Part shown: positions 16,765-26,042 of the stretch, piece by piece | Position numbering within the stretch: position 1 is the first letter of the stretch | Layout of the letters: each line of letters opens with the position of its first letter | Assembly: GCA_903904515.1 (NCBI GenBank) | Contig: CAIVCR010000029.1 | Location: 1 to 35,905, forward strand | Origin: an uncultured Bacteroidia bacterium | Lineage (GTDB): Bacteria; Bacteroidota; Bacteroidia; Bacteroidales; Prolixibacteraceae | Length of the DNA stretch: 35,905 nucleotides | Direction of reading: 5' to 3' | Notes under the pieces: model-generated | What the model was told of the DNA's origin: nothing | Seen by the model: only the letters and a program-made list of their open reading frames with translations | Databases searched by the model: none | Made by a program: the position numbers and the translations under genes

Positions 16765-16817
16765 CTCATCACTCATAACTCATCTCTCATCACTCATCAC
16801 TCATAACTCATAACTCC
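16765..16817. repeat. ATAACTC/ATCACTC repeat array, right arm
   Basis: Seven-base units (ACTCATA, ACTCATC) repeat from 16765 to 16817 as the reverse complement of the GAGTTAT motif on the left. Its last bases lie inside the 3' end of the gamma-carbonic-anhydrase-like gene and provide that gene's final codons and stop. Confidence 0.8.
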
Positions 16818-17329
16818 TCTTTGTACCATCCCGAATACATGTGATAATTATTTGCAATCCTGTTGATTTCACCTTCGAGCAACCGGGGACTGATATCCTT
16901 GATTTTTTTGGCAGGTGAGCCTGCATACACAGCGCCCGACTCAACAATCGTTCCCTTGGTAACTATGGCTCCTGCTGCGATAATTGAGTCGCTATGGATT
17001 ATTACATCATCAAGAACCACCGCATTTATTCCGATTAATACATTGTCGTGAATGGTGCAGCCATGGACAACGGCTCCGTGAGCTATGGTGACATTATTCC
17101 CGATTTGGGTAGGTGATTTCTGGTAGGTGGCGTGAATAACGGCATTATCCTGAATGTTTACGTTATTCCCGATATGAATGTAATGAACATCGCCGCGAAG
17201 CACAGCTCCATACCAGATACTGCAGCCGTCACCTAAAGTTGTATCTCCAATAACGACGGCTGTTTCTGCTAGCCAGCAATCCTGACCAAAAACAGGTGTT
17301 TTTCCGCGGAGTGATTTTATGATAGCCAT
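16808..17329 (-). CDS. gamma-carbonic-anhydrase-like hexapeptide-repeat protein (YrdA/PaaY family)
   Basis: The 173 residues form a left-handed beta-helix of hexapeptide repeats with a C-terminal helix. SIWYGAVLRGDVHYIHIG and NIQDNAVIHA are family signatures; the histidines in VIHATY and in IAHGAVVHGC are the expected three zinc ligands. The family includes carbonic anhydrases and thioesterase-like proteins such as PaaY, so a definite reaction cannot be assigned. Length is normal. It diverges from korA across a 107-bp region. Its final codons (Glu-Leu-stop) overlap the repeat array to its left. Confidence 0.88.
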   Translation of the reverse strand: MAIIKSLRGKTPVFGQDCWLAETAVVIGDTTLGDGCSIWYGAVLRGDVHYIHIGNNVNIQDNAVIHATYQKSPTQIGNNVTIAHGAVVHGCTIHDNVLIGINAVVLDDVIIHSDSIIAAGAIVTKGTIVESGAVYAGSPAKKIKDISPRLLEGEINRIANNYHMYSGWYKEEL

Positions 17330-17357
17330 TCGATTAAAAATGTTTAAATTTGTGCAC

Positions 17358-17380
17358 CAAAATTAGTATCCCCAAAATTA
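17358..17380 (-). promoter_or_regulatory. tandem -7-like motifs ahead of the gamma-carbonic-anhydrase-like gene
   Basis: On the minus strand TAATTTTG, a match to TAnnTTTG, occurs twice, as the complements of 17358-17365 and 17373-17380, 15 bp apart. The nearer copy would start transcription about 20 bases before the ATG. A good -33 box was not found for either. Confidence 0.4.
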
Positions 17381-17436
17381 CTAATATGTGCTCAATATTG
17401 CAGGATTAAAACAGGTATAAATATTATTTTATTTTT

Positions 17437-19278
17437 ATGATTGGTACAAAAATCATTGAACTGGAAGAGGTAGCAATCCGGTTTTCGGGAGACTCCGGAG
17501 ATGGAATGCAGTTGACCGGAGCACTTTTTTCAGATACTTCAGCATTGTTTGGGAACGATATCTCCACATTCCCGGATTACCCGTCCGAAATCAGGGCCCC
17601 TCAGGGGACGATTGGAGGTATATCAGGATTTCAGGTTCAATTTGGGAAAGGGAGTGTCAAAACTCCAGGCGATTTTGCCCATGTATTGGTCGCAATGAAC
17701 CCGGCTGCAGTAAAGGCAAATGCCAATTTTATGAAACCTGGTGGAACCATTTTCTATGATGTTGACAGTTTTACACAGAAGAATTTTGACAAGGCAAAAC
17801 TAAAAACGGATGATCCGTTTGAAGAGTGTAACCTGCAGGATTATTTTAAGGTAGCTGTACCAATTACCAGCATGACAAGGGAGGCGTTGAAGGATCTCGA
17901 TATTGACAACAAGAGTATTCTCAGGAGCAAAAACATGTTTGCCTTAGGTTTGATTTGCTGGGTTTTTAGTAAGCCACTCGATTATATTGAGAAATTTATC
18001 AAACTGAAATTTGCCAAAAGCCCGGTTGTTGTTGAAACTAATCTTCGCGTATTACATGCCGGCTGGAATTATGGTTTGACTCTTGAGCACCTAACTCCAA
18101 GATATATTGTTCACCCCGCGGAAATTGAAAAAGGGACTTACCGGAATATCAACGGAAATCTGGCAACTGCCTGGGGACTGCTTGCTGCTTCTCAAAAGGC
18201 AGGTCTTGACTTATTTATAGGTTCGTATCCCATTACCCCTGCAACTGAGATTCTGCAGGCGCTTGCTGCCAGAAAGGATTTTGGCGTAAAGAGTTTTCAG
18301 GCTGAAGATGAGATCGCAGGAATCTGTACTGCTATCGGAGCATCCTTTGCCGGTAAGATGGCTGTTACTACAACCTCCGGTCCGGGCTTTGCCCTTAAGT
18401 CTGAAGCTTTAGGCCTAAGTGTGATGGCTGAATTGCCACTTGTAGTCGTTAATGTGCAACGGGGTGGTCCATCGACAGGACTTCCAACGAAAACAGAACA
18501 ATCTGACTTGCTGCAGACCCTATACGGCCGGAATGGGGAGAGTCCGCTGGTAGTAATAGCTGCATCTACTCCATCCGATTGCTTTCATTACGCGTTCATG
18601 TCTGCCAAAATAGCGTTGGAACGGATGGTTCCCGTAGTGCTCTTAACTGACGGATTTTTAGGGAATGGTTCAGAGCCATGGAAAATTCCTAAGTTTAGCG
18701 AATTACCGACCATAACTCCCCGAATGGCAACCGATCCGGCAACTTTCAAACCATATGCGCGTGACGAAAAAACATTAGCCCGTGAATGGGCAATTCCCGG
18801 AATGGATGGTTTCCAGCACCGGATTGGCGGTCTTGAAAAGGATGCAGCAGGCAATGTGAGTCATGATCCGATGAATCATCAGCGGATGTCAGATATTCGC
18901 GAAGCAAAAGTAAACAGGGTTGTTGAAATGATCCCCGATATTGAAGTAGCTGGTGATCAGGAAGGTGATCTGCTGATCGTTGGATGGGGTGGTACATACG
19001 GCTACATGGATGGTGCCCTTCGTGACCTGTTGGGTAAAGGGGTGAAAGCAGGGCTGGCTCATTTTAACTACATCAAGCCACTTCCTGCCAATACAGCAAA
19101 GGTTTTTGCACAGTTTAAGAAAATTGTGGTATGCGAATTAAATCTGGGACAGTTTGCTGGTTATCTAAGGGATAAAGTTCCTGGTTTCCATTATTATCAG
19201 TATAACAAAATGCAGGGATTACCATTTACGGTGCAGGAATTAGTTGAAAATTTTGAAAAACTTCTGGAGGAAAAGTAA
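17437..19278 (+). CDS. korA: 2-oxoacid:ferredoxin oxidoreductase, fused gamma-alpha subunit
   Basis: This subunit works with the next gene to oxidise 2-oxoacids, probably 2-oxoglutarate, with CoA and ferredoxin. Residues 10-195 are the gamma domain, starting with IRFSGDSGDGMQLTGAL; the alpha (pyrimidine-binding) domain follows, with GSYPITPATEIL around 262-273. YPITP is characteristic of 2-oxoglutarate and broad 2-oxoacid enzymes. Later blocks TTTSGPGFALKSEALGL and QRGGPSTGLPTKTEQSDL also fit. Length 613 is typical of the fused form. The stop overlaps the ATG of korB by one base (TAATG), so the two are translationally coupled. Substrate preference is inferred. Confidence 0.92.
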   Translation: MIGTKIIELEEVAIRFSGDSGDGMQLTGALFSDTSALFGNDISTFPDYPSEIRAPQGTIGGISGFQVQFGKGSVKTPGDFAHVLVAMNPAAVKANANFMKPGGTIFYDVDSFTQKNFDKAKLKTDDPFEECNLQDYFKVAVPITSMTREALKDLDIDNKSILRSKNMFALGLICWVFSKPLDYIEKFIKLKFAKSPVVVETNLRVLHAGWNYGLTLEHLTPRYIVHPAEIEKGTYRNINGNLATAWGLLAASQKAGLDLFIGSYPITPATEILQALAARKDFGVKSFQAEDEIAGICTAIGASFAGKMAVTTTSGPGFALKSEALGLSVMAELPLVVVNVQRGGPSTGLPTKTEQSDLLQTLYGRNGESPLVVIAASTPSDCFHYAFMSAKIALERMVPVVLLTDGFLGNGSEPWKIPKFSELPTITPRMATDPATFKPYARDEKTLAREWAIPGMDGFQHRIGGLEKDAAGNVSHDPMNHQRMSDIREAKVNRVVEMIPDIEVAGDQEGDLLIVGWGGTYGYMDGALRDLLGKGVKAGLAHFNYIKPLPANTAKVFAQFKKIVVCELNLGQFAGYLRDKVPGFHYYQYNKMQGLPFTVQELVENFEKLLEEK

Positions 19279-20294
19279 TGGCTGAAATACTAGAATATAC
19301 TTTAAAAGATTTTAAAAGCGAGAACGAAGTAAGGTGGTGTCCAGGTTGTGGGGATCATGCCGTTTTAAACTCCATTCAGAAAGCAATGGCAACTCTGGGG
19401 ATCAGGCAAGAGGATTTTGCCGTGATTTCGGGAATTGGGTGCTCTTCGAGATTCCCGTATTATATGAGTACCTTTGGTTTTCATACCATTCATGGTCGTG
19501 CCGCAGCGGTAGCCTCAGGGGTGAAATGTGCAAATCCAAAACTTTGTGTATGGGAAATCACAGGTGATGGTGATGCACTGGCAATCGGTGGAAACCATTT
19601 TATTCATGCGATTCGCAGAAATATTAACCTGAATATCATCCTTTTTAATAATAAAATTTACGGACTCACTAAAGGTCAGTATTCTCCTACTTCCGACAGA
19701 GGGGCTATTACCAAAACATCCCCGCAAGGGACTATTGAGAGCCCATTTATCCCGGGACAGCTGATCCTTGGAGCAGGCGGTAGTTTCTTTGCAAGAGCGG
19801 TAGACAATAACATCAAACATTCGCAGGAGGTTTTTGAAGAGGCTGCAAAACATCAGGGAACTTCGGTTGTAGAGGTCCTGCAAAATTGTGTGATCTTCAA
19901 CGATGGAATTCATGCCGAAATTTCGGATCCAAAAATGCGCGAAGAGCGTCAGATTTTTCTTAAGCATGGCGAGCCAATGATCTTTGGGAACAACAAGGAT
20001 AAAGGGCTCATCTTTGATAAGGCAATGCTAAAAGTTGCCACCATTGGCGAAAACGGGATTACAAAGGAGGATATTCTGATTCATGATGTTACTGAACCCA
20101 ATGGTTATGTGCATCAGCAACTGATCGGGATGAAACTGCCTGATTTTCCTGTGGCGATGGGGGTGATTCGTGCCGTTGAGGCTCCTGTTTATGATCAGCT
20201 CATGGAAGAACAGATTGCCGCTGTAAAAAGTAAGGCTAAGATTAAAACAATCGACGATCTTCTGAGCAGCGGAAATACATGGGAAGTTGAGTAA
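19278..20294 (+). CDS. korB: 2-oxoacid:ferredoxin oxidoreductase, beta subunit
   Basis: The beta subunit binds thiamine diphosphate and a [4Fe-4S] cluster. WCPGCGDH places Cys21 and Cys24, and Cys55 (GIGCSS) and Cys204 (LQNCVIF) complete the expected four cluster ligands. The thiamine diphosphate motif begins at GDGDALAIGGNH (residues 96-107) and ends at NLNIILFNN. There is no extra ferredoxin domain, so reducing equivalents must pass to a separate ferredoxin. GGAGG eight bases before the ATG is one of the few clear Shine-Dalgarno sites here and supports reinitiation after korA. Length 338 is normal. Confidence 0.93.
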   Translation: MAEILEYTLKDFKSENEVRWCPGCGDHAVLNSIQKAMATLGIRQEDFAVISGIGCSSRFPYYMSTFGFHTIHGRAAAVASGVKCANPKLCVWEITGDGDALAIGGNHFIHAIRRNINLNIILFNNKIYGLTKGQYSPTSDRGAITKTSPQGTIESPFIPGQLILGAGGSFFARAVDNNIKHSQEVFEEAAKHQGTSVVEVLQNCVIFNDGIHAEISDPKMREERQIFLKHGEPMIFGNNKDKGLIFDKAMLKVATIGENGITKEDILIHDVTEPNGYVHQQLIGMKLPDFPVAMGVIRAVEAPVYDQLMEEQIAAVKSKAKIKTIDDLLSSGNTWEVE

Positions 20295-20355
20295 AACGAA
20301 ATAAATTGAATTAAAGGGAAACAAAGTATAAATAAGTAGATATAAATAGAAATAG

Positions 20356-20379
20356 GGAAAGGGGCTTAGGTCCCTTTTC
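20356..20379 (+). terminator. possible terminator after korB
   Basis: An 8-bp stem (GGAAAGGG against CCCTTTTC, one G-U pair, 8-nt loop) lies 60 bases after korB. The T-rich right arm is followed only by TGCTTTAAT, so the call is moderate. Confidence 0.4.
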
Positions 20380-20436
20380 TGCTTTAATCCAATTTTTAAT
20401 TAACTTTATAGGGTTAAGATCTGATTTAATTCCCCT

Positions 20437-23418
20437 ATGGAAAAATTCGAAAATATTTCAATATCAGCTATTTACAAAAGAAGAAAAACTGATCGGGACA
20501 TCTTTCAGGAGCTGATGCCCAATAAGGTTAAAGAGGTGCTGCTTTTTGCCACACTTTATGATGCCTATGCCATTGAAAGAGAGGGGCAATTCTCAGACAA
20601 GATCTTTGGAGAGTATCTGCAGTTGAATTTGTATGCAGCTCCCCGTTTTACCAGCGTCAATTCAGAAGAGGATGTTAGCAGGGTTTTGAATACGCGCCAT
20701 TTTGACCTGGCAATAATTATGGCCGGCGTGGATAAGGAGATGCCACTCAAGGTTGTCGAGGAGATCTATGCAGCAAAACCCCGTATTCCCATACTTCTGC
20801 TGGTTAACAACAATAGCGATGTGCGGTTTTTTAAGATAGCTGCCGATAGGATACCAGCTATTGACCGCGTTTTCGTCTGGAATGGCAATTCGAACGTTTT
20901 CCTCGCAATGATCAAATATATCGAGGATAAGAAAAATGCGGCCAGGGATACCCGGTTGGGAGGTGTTCGGATTATCTTATTGGTTGAAGATTCCATAAAG
21001 TATTATTCACGCTATTTGCCACTGCTCTTTACCAGTGTAATGACCCAGACACAGGCGCTGGTGTCGGACGAATCTACCGAGGAACTTCACAAAATATTTA
21101 AATACAGGGCTCGTCCTAAAGTGTTGCTGGTTAGTACCTATGAAGATGCATTGGAGTTGATATACGAGTATAAGGAGAACCTGTTGTGTGTTATTTCAGA
21201 TGTGAAATTTGCCCGGAACGGGGTAAATGACGAGGATGCCGGAATTGAACTTCTTAAATTTGTAAAGCAAACGCTCCGTTATCCGATCCCACTTTTGCTT
21301 CAGTCGCACGATATCTCAAATTCCGCCAGAGCAGTAGAGATCCAGGCCGGATTTATCAACAAAAATTCGGATACACTTTCACATGATATCAATGAGTTTA
21401 TCAATAGCAATCTGGGATTTGGCGATTTTATTTTTCGTGATGACACTGGGAAACAGATTGGAATAGCCCGAAACCTTCACGAATTTGAAACACTCATTGG
21501 GGAGGTCCCTCTGGAATCATTGATCTTCCACGGAAAGTCGAACGATTTTTCAACCTGGTTGCTGGCGCGGGGTGAGATCAATATTGCCGAACGGCTGATT
21601 CCGTATAAAACGGATGAATTTGATGATCCGGCCCGGCTTAGGGATATCTGCCTGAGTGTGTTTGCGGATGTTCATGAGAAAAGGAATCGTGGAAGGATTA
21701 TCAATTTTGATCCCTTTCTTTTAAACGGGAACCGTTATATCGTAAGAATGGGACTCGGATCGCTCGGAGGGAAGGGGAGAGGCCTGGCTTTTATGTGTAA
21801 CCTGGTTGAGAATATCGACATGAAAGCTTTAATACCCGGCATTAATATCCGGATGCCGGCAACAACGATAATCGGCGCTATTGAGTTTGATAATTTTATG
21901 GAGGCTAATAACCTTTTTGATGTGGCCTACCACCAGACCGATTTCGCGCTTGTTAATGAACAGTTTCTCAAGGCAAACCTGAGTAACACCCTAAATGAAC
22001 GGTTACTTCAATATGTCAGACAAGTTAATAAGCCATTGGCAGTCAGGTCTTCAGGTCTCTTTGAGGATTCATTGCTTCAGCCGTTTTCAGGTGTTTACTC
22101 CACCTACCTGATCCCCAATAGTCACCCTGATGAAAATGTCAGGTTTGAACAGCTTCGGACCGCAGTGAAATTGGTATTCGCCTCAGTATTTAGCGATGAT
22201 GCCCGGGCCTATTTCAATGCAGTAAATTATAAAATCGAAGAGGAGAAGATGGCTGTCGTGATTCAACCTGTTGTAGGTCAGAATCATAATGATAAATTTT
22301 ATGTTGATGTAAGTGGTGTAGCTCAATCATATAATTATTATCCCTTCTCGTATATGGAGCCTGAGGACGGTTTTGGGGTGATAGCCGTTGGTTTGGGACA
22401 GGCAGTTGTGGGAGGGGAGAAGGCCTTCAGATTTTGTCCCAAATACCCGACCCTGAACAACAATTCAATCGCAGATCAGCTAAGAGATTCGCAGCGTGAT
22501 TTTTATGCCATTGACATGAATTACAACAATTTTGACCTCACAATGGAAGGGGAGATGGCAGCTATTCGTAAATATAAAATTTCTGAGGCTGAGAAGGACG
22601 GCGTACTTGAACACTGTGCTTCGACCTATAGTAAGGAAAATGATTATATGACTCCCGGAATTGGAACCAAGGGAACCCGTGTGATTAATTTTGCCAATAT
22701 CCTTGAATATCAGCATGTCCCATTGGCCGATGCACTAATGCTACTCATGAAGATTTTTAAGCAGGCCATGGGTGCTCCTGTCGAATTGGAGTATGCCCTG
22801 GACCTGAACAGCGGAGAAAACGGATGGCCGACATTTTATCTGCTTCAGCTTAAGCCGTTAATCAGGCGGGAAGCTGAGATAAAGATTGATCTGGACACTG
22901 CAGATATCTCCAATCTCCTATTAAAGTCGACCAAGGGAATGGGTAATGGCAGGATATCCGGGGTTGCCGACGTCGTTTATGTGGATGTTAACCATTTTGA
23001 TAAGACAAAAACTGCTGAAATTGCCCTTGAGATTGCTGAGGTAAACAAAACCTTTAGTACGACCGGCAAACAGTTTGTTTTGATCGGTCCAGGCCGGTGG
23101 GGTACAAGAGACGAATATACCGGAATTCCTGTAAACTGGGCCCAAATAAATAATGCCCGTGTGATTGTTGAAATTGGATTACCCAATTATCCGCTTGAGG
23201 CATCGCTCGGTTCCCACTTTTTTCATAATGTCACCTCCATGAATGTCGGCTATTTTTCTGTTCCTGATATAAAAAGCGCTGATTTTGTTAAATTTGACTT
23301 TCTCGACCAGCAGGAGATAATTTGGGAAGGGAAATATGTCAAGCATGTGAGATTTAAGGATAAATTGGAAATATTAATGGATGGACGCACAAGGACCGCC
23401 ATCATACGAATCAAGTGA
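20437..23418 (+). CDS. receiver-like / PPDK-type ATP-grasp fusion protein
   Basis: The 993 residues contain two receiver-like modules and a large ATP-grasp domain. Module one (about 33-165) lacks the acceptor aspartate: a Met follows DLAII where Asp would be. Module two (about 176-323) keeps the receiver set, Glu184-Asp185, Asp255 (CVISDV), Ser290 and Lys309. From about residue 430 the chain matches the nucleotide-binding domain of pyruvate phosphate dikinase/PEP synthase: GSLGGKGRGLAF (441-452) and PLAVRSSGLFEDS (533-545), with a C-terminal GPGRWGTRDEYTG block. I find no swivelling phosphohistidine motif and no PEP-binding barrel, so a PEP synthase reaction is unlikely. Relatives are annotated as PEP synthase or PPDK in Bacteroidota; the true reaction is unknown to me. 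It follows korAB by 142 bases and precedes a hydrolase gene by 22. Confidence 0.8.
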   Translation: MEKFENISISAIYKRRKTDRDIFQELMPNKVKEVLLFATLYDAYAIEREGQFSDKIFGEYLQLNLYAAPRFTSVNSEEDVSRVLNTRHFDLAIIMAGVDKEMPLKVVEEIYAAKPRIPILLLVNNNSDVRFFKIAADRIPAIDRVFVWNGNSNVFLAMIKYIEDKKNAARDTRLGGVRIILLVEDSIKYYSRYLPLLFTSVMTQTQALVSDESTEELHKIFKYRARPKVLLVSTYEDALELIYEYKENLLCVISDVKFARNGVNDEDAGIELLKFVKQTLRYPIPLLLQSHDISNSARAVEIQAGFINKNSDTLSHDINEFINSNLGFGDFIFRDDTGKQIGIARNLHEFETLIGEVPLESLIFHGKSNDFSTWLLARGEINIAERLIPYKTDEFDDPARLRDICLSVFADVHEKRNRGRIINFDPFLLNGNRYIVRMGLGSLGGKGRGLAFMCNLVENIDMKALIPGINIRMPATTIIGAIEFDNFMEANNLFDVAYHQTDFALVNEQFLKANLSNTLNERLLQYVRQVNKPLAVRSSGLFEDSLLQPFSGVYSTYLIPNSHPDENVRFEQLRTAVKLVFASVFSDDARAYFNAVNYKIEEEKMAVVIQPVVGQNHNDKFYVDVSGVAQSYNYYPFSYMEPEDGFGVIAVGLGQAVVGGEKAFRFCPKYPTLNNNSIADQLRDSQRDFYAIDMNYNNFDLTMEGEMAAIRKYKISEAEKDGVLEHCASTYSKENDYMTPGIGTKGTRVINFANILEYQHVPLADALMLLMKIFKQAMGAPVELEYALDLNSGENGWPTFYLLQLKPLIRREAEIKIDLDTADISNLLLKSTKGMGNGRISGVADVVYVDVNHFDKTKTAEIALEIAEVNKTFSTTGKQFVLIGPGRWGTRDEYTGIPVNWAQINNARVIVEIGLPNYPLEASLGSHFFHNVTSMNVGYFSVPDIKSADFVKFDFLDQQEIIWEGKYVKHVRFKDKLEILMDGRTRTAIIRIK

Positions 23419-23440
23419 TAATTAAGATAATTAGAAGAAA

Positions 23441-24436
23441 ATGAAAGCTTTGAAAATTATAGTTGCAATAGTTTTAGTATTGGTTTTATCCTATTTCATG
23501 GGTCCGGTAATGCCTAGGCCAGTATTAAATCCGGATCTGCCAGTGGTTAGTGGTGATGCCGCTGAATTTGTGACCCGTATGGAATCTGCAGAAAAAGTCC
23601 GTCCCGGGAACGAGGCTAAGATTATCTGGGCCAACGATTCACTCCATTCACAAACCGAATATGTACTCCTCTATTTACATGGTTTTTCGGCCAGCAGAAG
23701 GGAGGGGTTTCCAATAAATGAGGATTTCCCCAAAAAATACAAGTGCAATGCTTTTCTGGCAAGACTGGCTTCACATGGACTTGAGACTGAGAATGCGTTG
23801 ATCGATATGACTCCTGACCGGCTTTATGAATCGGCTAAACTGGCCCTGGTGATCGCAGGCCAGCTGGGAAAAAAGGTGGTCATCATGGGAACTTCTACGG
23901 GTGGAACGCTGGGTCTTAAGCTTGCTGCCGATTTTCCGGATAAGGTTTCCGGGCTTATTCTCTATTCTCCAAATGTGAGGATAAAACAGAAAGCCTCCCT
24001 TTTATTATCCAAACCATGGGGTTTGCAGATTGCCAGACTCAATTTTGGAGGTGATTTCAGAGTCTCATCAGACGACCCCGCCGGGGAGATCTGTAAATAC
24101 TGGTATTGCACCTACAGGGCAGAAGGGCCGGTGTTTCTTCAGCAACTGATCGATGTTACGATGAATGATGACGTTTTCGCTAAAGTCAGATGCCCCTTAT
24201 TCCTTGGATATTACTACAAAGATGAGAAGCATCAGGATCAGGTTGTGGAAGTGAAGGCTGAATTGGAGATGTTTGGTAAAGTGAGTACCCCCGAGTCACA
24301 AAAATTTGGCCGGGCATTTCCAAATGCTGGAACACACGTTATTGCCTGTAATCTTACCTCTAAAAGTTTGGCTGAAGTGTCCAGCTATACCTATGAATTT
24401 GCAGAAGAAATTTTAATGATGAAACCGCCGAAATAG
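23441..24436 (+). CDS. membrane-anchored alpha/beta hydrolase
   Basis: Residues 4-20 are a single N-terminal hydrophobic anchor or uncleaved signal; the rest is an alpha/beta hydrolase of about 300 residues. LLYLHGFSASRREGF (77-91) carries the oxyanion-hole HG motif. MGTSTGGTLG has the nucleophile elbow with Ser152, and AGTHVI gives catalytic His299; Asp261 or Asp266 is the probable acid. Substrate is unknown; esterase, lipase or acylhydrolase are all possible. It lies 22 bases after the ATP-grasp gene and is likely on the same transcript, while the Hpt gene converges on it with only 11 bases between stops. Confidence 0.83.
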   Translation: MKALKIIVAIVLVLVLSYFMGPVMPRPVLNPDLPVVSGDAAEFVTRMESAEKVRPGNEAKIIWANDSLHSQTEYVLLYLHGFSASRREGFPINEDFPKKYKCNAFLARLASHGLETENALIDMTPDRLYESAKLALVIAGQLGKKVVIMGTSTGGTLGLKLAADFPDKVSGLILYSPNVRIKQKASLLLSKPWGLQIARLNFGGDFRVSSDDPAGEICKYWYCTYRAEGPVFLQQLIDVTMNDDVFAKVRCPLFLGYYYKDEKHQDQVVEVKAELEMFGKVSTPESQKFGRAFPNAGTHVIACNLTSKSLAEVSSYTYEFAEEILMMKPPK

Positions 24437-24447
24437 CAAGCTTTCGT

Positions 24448-24795
24448 TTATTTTAACTTTAGCAGCTCTTCCTGTAATTCTGCGACGGCAAGCTCACATT
24501 CCTTCTCAAATCTGATTACCTGTTTCTCATAGTTTTCTTCACCAGTTCCACTGATGGTGGCCAGCTGAAGCGACTTTAAGTCATGACCAAGATCGTTCAT
24601 CCCCAGGATCATGACGGAGGATTTTGCTTTATGCGCCTCTTTGCCTAACTCGGGATAATTTTTTTCGATTAGGTGTTTTCTTAATTTTCCGATAAACTCC
24701 GGTACCTGCTCAATGAATAGAAGAATGATTTCCCGCATCGATTCAGTATCGCCGCCAGTAATATTTCTCAGGTAATCTAAATTGGTATATGCCAT
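24448..24795 (-). CDS. stand-alone Hpt (histidine phosphotransfer) protein
   Basis: A 115-residue, all-helical Hpt domain with the phosphorylation motif EAHKAKSSVMILGM; the histidine lies near residue 54. Hpt proteins pass phosphate between receiver domains in multistep relays. No hybrid kinase or response regulator is adjacent. The receiver-like module with intact acceptor residues in the ATP-grasp protein two genes away is one conceivable partner, and the GAF histidine kinase at 12962 is another; both are guesses. The 142-bp divergent region between it and gcvT shows no further gene. Confidence 0.85.
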   Translation of the reverse strand: MAYTNLDYLRNITGGDTESMREIILLFIEQVPEFIGKLRKHLIEKNYPELGKEAHKAKSSVMILGMNDLGHDLKSLQLATISGTGEENYEKQVIRFEKECELAVAELQEELLKLK

Positions 24796-24937
24796 AATTT
24801 GAGGTGTGTTTTTGAGATCAGATTTTGAAAGTTTGAAATTACGTATTTAAAAATAAATCAAAATGAGATTATTCAGCTTTAAGTCCCTTTGAAAGTTTTA
24901 ATTTTACACCATCATCTAATTTTTAAATCATACGATA

Positions 24938-26020
24938 ATGATTACGACCCCCTTTTATGAGATTCATAAACTTTACAATGCGAAAATAGTAGAATTTGCG
25001 GGATTTCAAATGCCAGTTGAATATTCAGGTATTAAAGACGAACACATGACTGTCCGAAATGGCGCAGGTGTTTTTGATGTGTCGCACATGGGTGAGATTT
25101 GGGTTAAAGGTCCTAATGCCCTTGCTTTTATCCAGAAAGTGACTACAAACGATGCTGCTGCCTTGGTAATCGGGCAGGCACAATACTCGTGTTTTCCAAA
25201 TGGGAAAGGGGGGATCGTTGATGATTTGCTGGTTTATTACTTTGAACCGAATAAATATTTACTGGTTGTAAACGCTTCAAACATTGAGAAAGACTACGAT
25301 TGGCTGGTTTCTCAAAACGATTTGGGAGCTGTACTGGAAAATGCCTCTGCTAATATATGCCAATTGGCTGTTCAAGGCCCCAAAGCAGCACAGATTTTGC
25401 AGAAATTAACCGATACCGATCTCTCGTTAATCAAATACTACACTTTTAAAGTGGGAACTTTTGCCGGGATACCGGAAGTTATTATCTCTGCAACCGGATA
25501 TACGGGAGCCGGCGGATTTGAACTTTATTTTTATAACGAATTTGCCGGACCGATCTGGAATGCCATTTTCGAAGCAGGGAAAGAAGAAGGGATAAAACCA
25601 ATCGGACTTGGTGCTCGTGATACCCTAAGACTTGAAATGGGATATTGTCTTTACGGAAACGATATTGATGATACAACTTCTCCGATAGAGGCAGGACTTG
25701 GCTGGATCACAAAATTTACTGCCGGTAAGGAGTTTATCGACAAACAACTTTTTCTTAATCAAAAGAGGGAAGGGGTAACACGAAAGTTGAAAGGTTTCGA
25801 GATGATTGACAGGGGCATTCCGCGCCATGGATATGAGATAGTCGATTCGGAAGGTGTCGTAATTGGTATCGTAACCTCAGGTACGCAATCGCCTGTTCTT
25901 GAAAAAGGTATCGGTATGGGTTATATTAAAAGTGAATTTAGTAATCTAGGAACTGAGATTTATATATTGGTTCGCAATAAGCGGTTGAAGGCCCGGATTG
26001 TGAATACACCATTCATTTAG
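24938..26020 (+). CDS. gcvT: aminomethyltransferase, glycine cleavage system T protein
   Basis: GcvT takes the aminomethyl group from lipoylated H protein and transfers its one-carbon unit to tetrahydrofolate. Conserved blocks are [71 protein letters not shown] and GIPRHGYEI. The 360-residue length matches E. coli GcvT. It is not beside gcvP or gcvH in this window. It lies upstream of serC on the same strand, separated by 146 bp that contain a serC promoter, so they are probably separate transcripts sharing the serine/glycine/one-carbon theme. Confidence 0.95.
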   Translation: MITTPFYEIHKLYNAKIVEFAGFQMPVEYSGIKDEHMTVRNGAGVFDVSHMGEIWVKGPNALAFIQKVTTNDAAALVIGQAQYSCFPNGKGGIVDDLLVYYFEPNKYLLVVNASNIEKDYDWLVSQNDLGAVLENASANICQLAVQGPKAAQILQKLTDTDLSLIKYYTFKVGTFAGIPEVIISATGYTGAGGFELYFYNEFAGPIWNAIFEAGKEEGIKPIGLGARDTLRLEMGYCLYGNDIDDTTSPIEAGLGWITKFTAGKEFIDKQLFLNQKREGVTRKLKGFEMIDRGIPRHGYEIVDSEGVVIGIVTSGTQSPVLEKGIGMGYIKSEFSNLGTEIYILVRNKRLKARIVNTPFI

Positions 26021-26042
26021 GCAGCTTTATTTCAATCGATTC

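Noticed and set aside
20437-23418. Annotation as phosphoenolpyruvate synthase
   Set aside because: The phosphohistidine motif and PEP-binding barrel are missing, so only the ATP-grasp part supports that name.
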